Shown here: positions 1 through 11,200 of the stretch, piece by piece
How positions within the stretch are numbered: the stretch's first letter is position 1
Layout of the letters: each line of letters opens with the position of its first letter
Assembly: GCA_944739405.2 (NCBI GenBank)
Contig: OX123186.2
Span: 87,523,034 to 87,587,033, forward strand
DNA: 64,000 nt
Source: Euclidia mi
Taxonomy: Eukaryota; Arthropoda; Insecta; Lepidoptera; Erebidae
Reading direction: 5' to 3'
Position numbers and translations under genes: made by a program
Notes under the pieces: model-generated
Seen by the model: the letters and a program-made list of their open reading frames with translations, nothing else
Database searches by the model: none
Told to the model about the DNA's origin: nothing

Positions 1-756
1 GGCATTTTAGGGTGAACCTTACACCCACATTTTCAAATGTTTTGTTTTGTTCCCCGGAGGAAGCCAAAACAACAAGTATTAACTTTCTCACGCGCAAAAA
101 TAAAAAAATTGTGACTGAACCCATACACAACGTGTGTCATATGTCACATCACATCGGGTTGGATCAAAACTGACTAAAAAAGGATTTAGGATGATGATGA
201 ATTCACTATGTTTCTTTTCTTTAACAATTGGGCATCTTTTTTTATTAGTCGTGCTTGCTAATCACAAGCGGATTTTTTCTACTTAATTATGAAATAAGGT
301 ATTATATAAAGCTGAGGAATATTTTCAGTCAACAGTTTAATACCTCAAAAAATATTGTCAAAAAAGGCGCTTCATAGATTTCGCTCACAGGCGCTGTCTA
401 GGGTCGGCTCGACCTTGGATCGCTAGTTTGATCCTAGTTATCGTAGGATTTATGAAGATAATCATGCAAAAGCCATGGGAAGACTCAGATGCTTTGGAGA
501 GGGCAATAATGAACAGCAATACACCCGCGATGGGGTGACACCACTAAAATCCGCCCCGGGTGCCACCCAAGCTAGCTACGCCACTGCCCCTAGTCAAGAC
601 AATACTGGCATCCCAAATGCTTCCCATCACGAGATTGACTCACTCGTCGACTAAAAGGTACCATTAAAAAAGCAATGTTGCTAGCAACTCCTGTACCTGA
701 CAAATAGTCACAAGGATTTATATGTCCTCTAACGTAGAAGCACAATAAAAAAAATG
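1..756. other. Non-coding, nothing recognised
   Basis: AT-rich sequence with no credible exon or repeat that I recognise. By position it should be a JAZF1 intron, because the gene's last zinc-finger exon(s) must lie further left. I looked on the minus strand for the expected final zinc-finger coding sequence and did not find it here. Confidence 0.4.
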
Positions 757-885
757 TATCTCTGAGGATTCTCCGTAATGTTGTCGAAAGGCGTGTGAAG
801 TCTGGTAACCCGCGCTTGGCCAGCATGGACTATATGGCCTGACCTTTCTCAATGTGAAGATGCCTGTGCCTATCAGTAGCTCAGA
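757..885 (+). repeat. Fragment of tRNA-derived SINE (3' part)
   Basis: The stretch shares the segment reading gtgaagtct...cttggccagcatgg...gcctga with the fuller SINE copies at 10650 and 15229. The tRNA-like head is missing. It is an old, diverged fragment inside what should be a JAZF1 intron. Confidence 0.6.
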
Positions 886-1815
886 TTATTAACACGGCTG
901 AAGAGGACGATGATCAGTGGTTAGGGAGCTAAGGCAGAAACTTCTGACAGAATCGTCGACTTTGATTGTAATCCAAGAGTACTATTCACACATGACTTCA
1001 CATGAATCACATCACACACATATCTATCAGATCCATCGCCATCGTAGGCCCACGTGCGCAAAACCACAAACCTGATAGGTTAATGAGCTTATACAACTTT
1101 GTGTTTTATGTGCATACACATAAAACACAGAATAATACATGCAACCGAAACTTTTTTTAACTTAATCTGTTATTACAGTTACGTATTACATCATGTATGA
1201 CTAGGTCAACGTCTATGTTAATTGTTTCAGTAGCCGTAGTAAGTACTTGGATCATTTCAATTCAAGTTCGTGTAATAATCATTATGCTTAGAAACTGATA
1301 TAGGCAGTAATGTATTATTATTTATTCATTAGCGCAAACCGCGATAGCAATGTTATCTACCGATGTTTCGGGACTCACCGATCTGTGAACTAATGATATG
1401 CAATTCTTAGCTTCAGTCAATTGTAAAAAGAAATTCGAAGACCTCCAGAGATTACACGCTCTTAATCCAACATTTGATTCTCTTGCCCATATAAATATTT
1501 TGGTTCAGTATAGGACACCTATAGGATATAATAAGGACACCCCGACACAGTACTGTATCTGTCTGTTTGAGTTCTGAGCTAGGACAGAGAAGAAACTACA
1601 TAGCGTAAAAGTTTGGGGACCAATCATGCAAAAGATTGAGCAACGCAGTCTGTGCAGAAAACGATTCAAGAAATCTTAAGCACATAAGATTGTGAATAAC
1701 ACAGTTTGAAAAGCAACGGAATACGAAATTGAAAACCTTGCTAAAACAGTTTTACTAACTTTGTATTGATAAAAAAGGAGAAATATACTGCGATGAAAAG
1801 TATAGTTATCTGTTT
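886..1815. other. Non-coding intronic stretch; one small palindrome
   Basis: I see no exon or transposon end here. The only structure is a near-perfect 28-bp palindrome at about 1102-1129 (gtgttttatgtg and its complement), too short to assign. Confidence 0.4.
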
Positions 1816-1817
1816 AG

Positions 1818-2030
1818 GTATATAAAATTCTTGCGTTACTGACTGACTAACTGACAGACAACCAATAGCCAACATAGCCTATAGAGCGCAAGAAGCAGAA
1901 ATTTGACACGTATGTTCCGTCTGTCCTTCATCATCTCAGCCGAAAGACATCCACTACTGGACATACCGCAGGGACCCCAAGGCTCTCCACAGTTTTCACG
2001 AAGATCGATCTTGACGAAAAAGCTCTCGTT
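1818..2030 (+). repeat. Interspersed repeat with cttgcgttactgactgactg head
   Basis: It begins with a degenerate copy of the head that also opens the repeat at 38516 and closes the one near 3905 in the opposite orientation. It keeps the following agcagaaatttgacacgtatgttc-type segment in diverged form. The family is common in Lepidoptera; I do not assign it to a superfamily. Confidence 0.45.
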
Positions 2031-2141
2031 CTAAAATCTGACATTTCCATTCCAATTCTATAATGGCGAATTGGCTACTAAAAAGTAAATAAAAAAAATA
2101 AAAATCTAATAAGTCGCAAGAAACAACGATTTATCACTCAC

Positions 2142-2288
2142 TTGCCATCCTTCTTGTGGCCGTTCTTGGAATGATATTTGATGCCGTTCACGTTCTTATA
2201 TCGCTTCTTACAGCCCGGCACTGGACACGCAAATGGTTTCTCCTGAGCTGCAGGACCCAAGGCGCCTGAAGATGCGCTTGCGTTCATT
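2142..2288 (-). CDS. JAZF1: JAZF1-like gene, coding exon 4 (second zinc finger)
   Basis: The acceptor is CTTCAG|AATGAACG and the donor GGCAA|GTGAGT. The exon encodes a short alanine/serine-rich lead, then the finger EKPFACPVPGCKKRYKNV with its downstream histidines. This is the best-conserved part of the family. The coding sequence continues in an exon outside the window. Confidence 0.9.
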
Positions 2289-5200
2289 CTGAAGTCATAG
2301 CATTTTATGTCTCAGAACGTTTATACTGTAAAAAATGGTTGATCCATTCCAAGCAAAAATAAGCTTTTTGGGTAGGAGTACTAGGAGTGTATAGTAATTA
2401 TGTTATTTTCCTCTGTAAGAGAATGAGAAATCGATTCAAAAGAAGCTAACAGTATAGATTCTGCCAGTAAGTCATAGAAGTTACCGCCTCATCATCAACC
2501 TTTAACAGTCCACTGCTGGACTCCTCTGAAAGGAGAAATTGGCCTACTATACCACGCTAGCCAAACGGGATGGTATAGGGTTTGTATCAAGTTTTCCTTC
2601 TCTTAGTGCTGTTCTCTGCATAATATGCTCCCTCTGTCGGCTCTTACGACACCCGTGGGATGATATGGGGTGGTGACATTCCGTATTCTTAATCCGTCAC
2701 CACACGGAAGACCGCCTACGACGAGTAAAAAATAATATGCATAATGAGTCGACAGCATTAGATCCAATGGTTGTTCTCTTTGGACTAGAAATGGTCATGC
2801 AGCCCGTTATATTTTACTGACGGAGCCGGTTGGTAATATGGTTGGTTACTTCGTTATGTAAGAACCATCTAAAGAATACTCACTTGACACCATATCGCAA
2901 GATGAATTCAGAGCTATACTCCTCGGCAGTAGTCCAAGAGTCATTACTGTCTTCAGATGGGCTCATCATCTCGTCTTCATCCATCTCGCTGCCTGAAATC
3001 AGATTATTGACCACCGATCAGTGACATGCTGGATTGAGACTGCTAAATGCCCTAAGCAATCCATGCCCGTGGGCCCGCTACCAAAGAGTGGACTAGCCTA
3101 GCAAATATACACACATCAAAAAGTCTAAGCAACACATACTATTTCAAATTATTAATCAACTAGTCGACGCCAGTGGCATAGTAAAAACAGAATAGTAAGA
3201 TAGCTTCATACAAATCGGCCGCTGCGCTGCCGCGCTGGTTTGAATGTACGCGTGAGTCGCCGGCGCCTTGTACGCACGCACTTTTCACGCACACAATCTC
3301 ACGAGCGCGGCAAGCTCGGCGCGGATTCAGTACGGGATGCGCCGCGCGTCTGATCGAGCGCATTCATGTAGGTACTTCACTGCTCGCCCGCTTGAATTGT
3401 TTATATACATTCAGTTTTGTAATAAACGTTATTAATAATATAAAATGTGTTAAACGACAGTAAATTTAACTTGTTACTTTTTCTCATTAAAAAAGGCATT
3501 TAGATAGTTATATAACGCTTAGGTAGTGAGTAGGCATTTGAGAAAAAATAAATTCAAGCTTAAATTGTGAAGTATTCAGCGCGATCACTTAAAAAAGCGG
3601 CGAAAAAGCGCGAGCGCCGACAAAGCCGGCGCCGCGGTGTAAACAAGTGACAACCCGTGCGTCAACGCAAGAGTAGGCAATTAACTCGCCGAGCGGCCTT
3701 AGCTAGCTTACTATTCTGTTTTTACTATGCCAGTGGCTTCACACGCACATATTTTCGAATTTCCCGTTTTGCTCGATCCCATGGGAATTTCGGGAAATCA
3801 CGTCTTAGTGCACCCCTACGGTCCCCAAGGAACATACATGCTAAATTTTAGCTTTTTGCGCCGCGTAGTTTCGGCTGTAGCGAGTCTGTCAGTCAGTCAG
3901 TAACGCAAGGATTTTATAAATTTAGATTATTATATCATTTCTTACCAAGTAGCTGTAGGTAATACACTAATACCTATGTAAACTTTTTTGATCTAGAGGA
4001 CATACTGGCTGGTTGTAAAAAAAATCGAATATCATTTTTTTTTTTCACAAATTCAAAAGCGAATGTTGTAAAATTTGTTCGAATTTTATAGCGTTTTCTT
4101 TGCTTATTAAAATTTAGTATTCAGTATCAATTTTATGATTTAAACAATAATTTGAAAAAGTTGTGAACAAATTTGGATTTTGAGACCTTTTTTATGTCAT
4201 GGAGCGACGTCATTTGAACGCAGATGAAATGCAAAGAGCTGTAGGGATGTTGCAAGCGGGAAGAAGTCATCTCGGTATTTTGGTATCAACAGAAGCGTTA
4301 TTTGCCGTCTTCATCAGCGTTACACTAACACGGGAGATCCTGCTGAGCAGCACCCAGGTCGAGGTAGGTGTACAACCACACGGCAAGATCGATACATACA
4401 ACTGACTGCAAGACGCCAGCCGATGTTAACCGCCCGAGAGATAGGTTTAAGGCTACAAAATTTAAGTGGTGTTGTTGTTAGCTGCCAAACTGTGCGAAAT
4501 CGACTGCATGATTATGGCCTACGAGCGCGATGGCCAATTAGGTGCCCACCGATACGTTACGGGAATCGAGCTCGTCGAAATGAATGGTGTAGGGAACACA
4601 TTACATGGACCCGGGAACAATGGGATAAAATTTTATTTTGTGATGAGTCTCGATTTGGGTTCAAGCCTGATACTAGAAGGGTAAGAGTGTACCGTCGTCC
4701 TGGAAATACTGAAAGACTGAGATGTGTTCAGGAAGTGCATCTATACAACGGCTCAACAGTTATGGTATGGGCGGGTATAATGAAGAAGAGACGAACTGTG
4801 CTCGTTTTTGTAAACGGTAACATGAACGCTGTAAATTACGTTGAGGATGTTCTAAGGCCTTATGTCCGTCCATTCGCACAAACGCTTGGCTCCGATTTCA
4901 TTTTGATGCATGACAATGCGCGTTCGCATACAGCTTTGCACACACGGGAGTACTTGGCAAGGGAAAACATCCTGGTATTGCCTTGGCCTCCACAATAGCC
5001 AGATCTCAACCCCATCGAGCATGCATGGGACATGCTCCAGAGACGTGTTTTAAAGGACTTGGATGGAGTGACAACAACCCAACAACTGATGGACTTACTA
5101 AAATTTAATTGGGTGAGATTGTCGCAGGATAACATTAACAATCTCATCGATTCTATGAATAATTCGAGGCCTCACTTTGTATTAAAAATTATGCAATTTT

Positions 5201-8200
5201 TGTACAACCATTTAATTTTAGTTTAAGTTTAGTTGATTAGGATTAGGATTACCTTACTTTGTACTACGTACATACAGTACTTGTAATTATTATTAAATAA
5301 GATTATTAAATAAAAAATGTGTAATATCAAAAAAGCATTAAAAATAATATAAATAAGAAAATACTAAGGATTTAATGCGAAAACACATTGTAAAATTGAA
5401 ATTTATATGTGTTGCTTAGACTTTTTTGATGTATGTATATGCCGGAGATTGGAAAACGGAACGTCAAATCTTAATAGATTTGGGCGTATTCGGATACGAG
5501 GGTCAAACTGAAAGTTCTTAGAACTGGCCACTTATAAACAATATAATAAAAAAAATATTCTAAAATTTGAAAATAGAACTCTTTGCCAATATTACTGAGT
5601 ATATATTTCATTCACTTGTCATTTGTTTTACGATTTGGCGGCAAATTGAAAATTGTCTGTGTCACGTCAACATGAATTTAACACGAGAAAATTTTCGTGC
5701 AATGATTTTTTATGACTTTCGATGTCATTTAAGTCAACAAGAAAGTTATGATAGACTACGATTGGCCTTTCACGATGAAGCCCCATCTCGTGCGACTGTT
5801 TACAACTGGTTTAATGAGTTTAAACGTGGTCGCACTAATCTCACTGATGATGTACGTGAGGGACGGCCTTCTACGGCGACGACTGAAAATAACATCTGTG
5901 TTGTGCGGCGTATGATAGAGACTGACAAAAGAGTGACCTATCAGCAGATTCGGACAAGCTTAGGCATCGGTATGAGTCAAGTGCACAAAATCCTCCACGA
6001 ACATTTAGCGGTCAGGAAGCTTTGCGCCCGGTGGATACCTCATAATTTGACTAAGGCTCAAAAACTCCATCGTGTGGATTGGTGCCGTAAAATGATTGAA
6101 AGATTTAACGGAGGTGACTCAAATGCTGTGTTCGACATACTAACAGGTGACGAAAGCTGGATTTACTGTTATGATCCTGAAACCAAAAGACAATCTGCTC
6201 AGTGGGTGTTTCCTTTCGAGGAGTTGCCAACTAAAGTGAAGAGAGATCGAAGTGCGGGAAAAAAAATGGTGGTTCTTTGGAAGGATAGGTCATTTCGCAA
6301 CAATTGTGTTAGAGGATCAAAAAACAGTTTCTGCAGAATGGTACACTACCAATTGTTTGCCACTTGTCTTGGAAAAAGTTCGAGAGAAACGACCTCGCAG
6401 TAGGATCCTCCTTCACCACGACAACGCCTCTTCGCACACCGCCAAGCGAACGATCGACTATTTGGCGACATCAAACGTTGAATTACTGGGTCACCCGCCG
6501 TATAGCCCCGACCTGCGACCCCGCCTTGTGATTTTTATTTATTTCCAAAAATTAAAGAAAAACTTAAAGGAAAGCGGTTTATGAATGCTGAAGAAGCGGT
6601 GGCTGCGTATCGCGATGCCATTGAAGAGACCCCTAAGGACGAGTGGGCAAAGTGCTTTTCCCAGTGGTTCCATCGCATGCAGCGGTGTATTGACGTCAAT
6701 GGACAATATTTTGAAAAGATATAATAAAACTAATAACTGGTTAATGTAATCAGTTTTTGATTTTCTAAGAACTTTCAGTTTGACCCTCGTACGATGGTTG
6801 GCAACACTAAGGTCGGCATTTGACAGCTGTCAATGTCATTTGATGTTTTAAGCGAACGTGGAGCTGCCAACGGACACTTTGGCGACAGACACAGCGGAGG
6901 CAACAAGTGTGGCCTACCTACTTCCGACTTCGCCGCGTTTCCAAAAGTTATCCATCCGAGCCACGTGTGCATGTTAAGATTGTGAAGATACTGTATTTTG
7001 TGTCCTCGATTAAACAGTGTGTTGTACTGTGTGTATTCATTGCAAAGAGACCCAGCTGTGCCCACCTAGAACTGTGAAGCGTTGATACCGGCCAAAATGA
7101 AGATACCCTTATCATATAATATTTTGGTGCTGTTTCTGGTGCCTTCCAAATGTAATGCTCGAACAAGAGCTTAATTTGCTTTTGTGATTTATTATCATTA
7201 CTCGATGATGATGTAAATACTAATCATTTTTCGGATAGAGTTTTGTCATAAATATCAAGTAATACTTGATATTGAAGCTAAATAAAGAAGCCATAGTGTC
7301 TTTAAAGGCAAAATCAAGATATCATTTCTCGAAATTTCCCAAACAGATTTTACTAAACTTGTACATGTTTTAACAGTGCATTTTAACCTTTCGTTTGGTA
7401 TATTATTCAGCCATGGCGCCGCTTCCACCACATTTGCCCACTATCCTTTTAGCTCAATGGAAAACCGGGAAGTTGGTCAAATTTAACTTGCAAGACTTCA
7501 TTACAGACACCAGGGCCCTGTTTAATAAAGCTGACAATGCGACAAGTCCGACATTATTATGTCAAAAAGTGACAATTTGTCTGTTTAATAAAACTTGCAA
7601 GCGACAAAATTGTCATGGTGGAAAATTTACAAATATGTCGGATTGACGCGACAATCCGACATTTTTCTGTTTAATAAAACTTTTTAAGCGACAGGTGACA
7701 GATGACAATATGTCGTGAATACTTGTCACATCTGCTTAATTAGGGCCTGTGCAAACCACGATTTTTAAACGCGCCGTCGACGCGCGTTTGTAGTGATACA
7801 GATGCGATACGCACGCAAGTCAGACGCAGCCTGTAGACCTTTGCACACCTGAATAAATTCAATTACGCGTTTGAATCGATACAAACGCTCTCAGATTATA
7901 GTAGAACAAGAATCAGATGGAGCGCGCGGAACAGTTGCGTGAGGCCACTGAAGCAAATACAAATTGAAAAGAGAATACAAATCCGGCTCAGTGCGATACG
8001 AAGCATCGTACAGTTCACGCGCCCCGATCAACTCAACTTTTAAATTCATAAAATCCTTTGCGTTTTTAAACATTGTAAAAGTTGTTTCCAAAAGCAAAAA
8101 CAGAAAGATAAAATATCTTTTCACAGTTATCTATAGATTATTTGACTGTTACATAATTTAATTTCGATAAAATTCGTATTTCTGCAAAAAAATGTGTAAG

Positions 8201-11200
8201 TGTTGCCAGTTTACGTCGACGCCGTTTTCCCTGTATTATGGAAAATGCACTTGTCAATTGATTTATGTAATATGTAATAAGAATTGTCATGTTAATGAAA
8301 AATATATTAACATATAAAAGTATATTTTAGATATATCTTTATTAGCAAATATTGTTATAGGCTTTCCAATATGTATACATTGTTTTGGGCTCGATCCCTA
8401 TACGATCCAAATATTCATGTACTTAATGTGTAGAAACAGAAATTATTGATTTAAGGCATTCATTTTTTTTAATAGCTTACGCTGTCCCACTCCTGGGCAA
8501 AGGTTTCCCCCAAATCTTTCCAGGTATGGTTGTCGCACGTAATCTCAAGCCAGCTCTTGTGGTAGGCATCTAGGTCATTTCGCCACCTGTTTCGGGGCTG
8601 GCCTCGGCGACGTCGTCTATCCTCTGGTACCCACAATGTTGATACTCTTGCCCAACGAGCCTCGTACATACGGCTGACGCTGCTCGCCCAGTTTCATTTG
8701 AGACTGGCAGCCTTTCTTCCCACGTCTTTGATGCCTGTTCTAGAACGCAGCTCGGTGTTCCGTATCCTGTCTTTAAGTTTAAAATCCAGGATGCTGCGCT
8801 CTATGGCTCTTTGGCAGACCCCTAGGCGTGACCTGTGAAGCTGGGTAGGTGACCAGGCTTGAGAACCGTACGTTGGTATAGTCAGAATAAACAATCATAT
8901 CCATGAGTTTGCGCTTCTAATTTTTATATTTTTTTAAAGAGTAAAATTAGTTTTGTCTACAAATCATAATATTTATACTTTATTTCGCCTGTTTATGAAT
9001 ACCTTTACAAGGGTGAGAGAATTGGTCTATATTCACTTGTATAGTGTACGTCGCTTTCATTAATGTACTAGGATAGTATTATATTATCTGTGTTAATGTT
9101 CACTGTCTCCGGTAATGAAATCTATTACAGTTATACAGTAAATTATTCAAGACCGCAAACTAATGTCAGTATATCTAAACTTCCATAAAAACATTACAAA
9201 ACTATGTGCAAAAGAGTGGGAGATTGTCCGTGTGGTGACGGATTAAGAATACGAAATGTCACCACCCCATATCATCCCATGGGTGTCGTAAGAGCCGACG
9301 AAGGGAGCATATTATGCAGAGAATAGCACTGTAAGAGAAGGAAAACTTTATACAAACCCTATACCAACCCGTTTAGCCAGTGTGGTATAGGTGGCCAATT
9401 CCTCCTTTCAAAGGAGAGTTCTAGTCCAGCCGTGGACTGTTAAAGGCTGATGATGATAAGTAGGAGATTATTCATAATCTGGAAATTTTACACGCACATA
9501 GACGCTCGTGTCCGTACAGTGCAGTCGCCAAATGTCACGTACACATAGCTGTCAACGTGCCTCACTTTGATGAATGCGCTCCATCTGCCTTTTGTTCTAA
9601 TAATCTGAGCAAACGCTATACTAACGCGCGTGTGTATCGATACAGACGCGCCGGTGCCGCGCGTTTGTATCGATACAAACGACAACAAACTGCTCTGTAG
9701 GATAAAAGCGCCGTTTCTTAACTAAAACGCGCCGTCGACGCGCGTTTTAGAAACGCGCGTCGACGGCGCGTTTAAAAAACGTGGTTTGCACAGGCCCTAA
9801 AACAGAAAATTTTCATGACATATTGACATACCTATTTGTAGAATTGTCCGACAATTCTGACAGGAGCGAAATCTAATATGTCAAAAGTCGACATAATTAC
9901 CACGACTCCGAATCCGACAATTGTCAGAAATATTTTGACAGTGGTTTCCTGACATAATATGTCGAGTTTTATTACGCATATTTACATGACAAATATGACA
10001 AGATTTCACCTGTCGATTTTTGACATATTTGTCACTTTTATTAAACAGCTTAAGCGCGACAATTCTACAACTTTGTCTTTTTTTGACATATTTGTCGAAT
10101 TGTCAGCTTTATTAAACAGGGCCCTAAATAAAAACTTTTCCACAGACCGACATTCGTACGACGTCCGCAACCAAAAGGGACAGTGCTATTCCATGGTCAG
10201 ATTCCAGAATAATGGAATCTGACCATGAGAGTGACTCCCCATTTTTACTGTCAAAGATCATCAGACATCCGGCGTCGGAGGCACGGGGCAAGCCATTATT
10301 AACAATCTCATACGCAAATTGGGTGCGCGTCTTGGGAACCCTCTGCGCATATTGGTCTCGTTCTAATTGCCCGTCTAATTAACAGTCAGTAATACCTCGA
10401 TTAGTGGGAAACTGTTAGAACCAAATGTAATACCAGTAGAATCATGGAAGGCGTTGGCAAAGGATGGATGAGTGTGGCTCACTTTATTCTTCAACAAGTT
10501 GTTGCATGAGATGACTATACCCAAGGAATGGTGCAACAGTTACCTGGTTCCCATTTAAAAAAAGTGTTATCCAAGAATCTTACATTCTTGGATAACACTT
10601 TTTTTATTATCAGAAAAGAAAAAGTAATTTTCGTAGTATAAAAATATGGGAGCAGCGATAGCCGAGTGGAGAGACCGGACAGACTGCTACGCAGAGGGTC
10701 TCGGGTTCGGATCCACGGCACGCACCAATGACTTTTCCAAGTTAAGTGCGTATTAAACTATTAATAATCGCTTGCTTATAGTAGAAGGTAAACATCGTGA
10801 GGAAAGCTGCATGTCTGAGAGCTCTTCATAATTTTGACATGTGTCTGGAGAACTCCAAAGACATGTGAAGTCTGCCAACCCGCACTTGGCCAGCGTGATG
10901 GACACATGGGCTTAACATGGGCTGATGATAGGGCTGATGATTGAAAAGTATGGGAGAGACTATGATTGAGCGATGCCTGCTAGACGAGAGTGAGATTTCA
11001 CGTAATGAATTCGGTTTTATGCCTGATCGCATTACGGTAGATGGCATTTTTTAACTGTGCACAGTGTGCACGCTATTTGCCGATACCACCGTTGCGATGG
11101 CTGACCGTTGGATATGAGATGCAATACTGGTTGGAGCAGAGAGGGAGAGAATGGAGAATATATAGTCATAAGCAGAATCAAAACATAATTATATTCTGTG

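Larger units (their letters stand above)
3110..5435 (+). mobile_element. Tc1-like DNA transposon (TIRs and TA target duplication), decayed
   Basis: Inverted ends (cacacatcaaaaagtctaag and its near-complement at 5409-5435) are flanked by TA at 3108-3109 and 5436-5437. The interior carries a broken Tc1-type transposase at 4199-5225. The element is longer than a standard 1.6-kb Tc1 because a separate palindrome-ended insertion occupies about 3168-3945. It lies in JAZF1 intron 2. Confidence 0.85.
7743..9797 (+). mobile_element. Nested TIR element (gggcctgtgcaaaccacg ends), TA-flanked
   Basis: Ends gggcctgtgcaaaccacg and complement are flanked by TA on both sides. The inverted similarity continues inward for roughly 190 bp, through aaacgcgccgtcgacgcgcg and on to cagatggagcgc near 7920 and 9590. 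A second, inverted and end-less copy of the interior is at about 38200-39770. The right end also holds a perfect 46-48 bp palindrome of the cgcgccgtcgacgcgcg motif (about 9725-9773). Internal insertions are a LINE fragment (8465-8895) and a SINE (9226-9458). No transposase is recognisable. Confidence 0.75.
7512..10125. mobile_element. Non-autonomous TIR element (agggccctgtttaataaagc ends), with a second element nested in it
   Basis: The left end agggccctgtttaataaagc at 7512 and its complement ending at 10125 form TIRs of about 26 bp. Both subterminal zones (about 7530-7735 and 9805-10110) are crowded with short tgtcgg, gacaa and ttgtc motifs, many in opposing pairs, as expected for clustered transposase-binding sites. 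I find no target duplication and no transposase. The inner part is replaced by the element at 7743-9797. Confidence 0.7.

Noticed and set aside
10650..10720. Possible tRNA gene
   Set aside because: It has A- and B-box-like motifs, but no cloverleaf that I can fold, and the same head recurs at 15229 with a shared SINE body. It is a SINE head.
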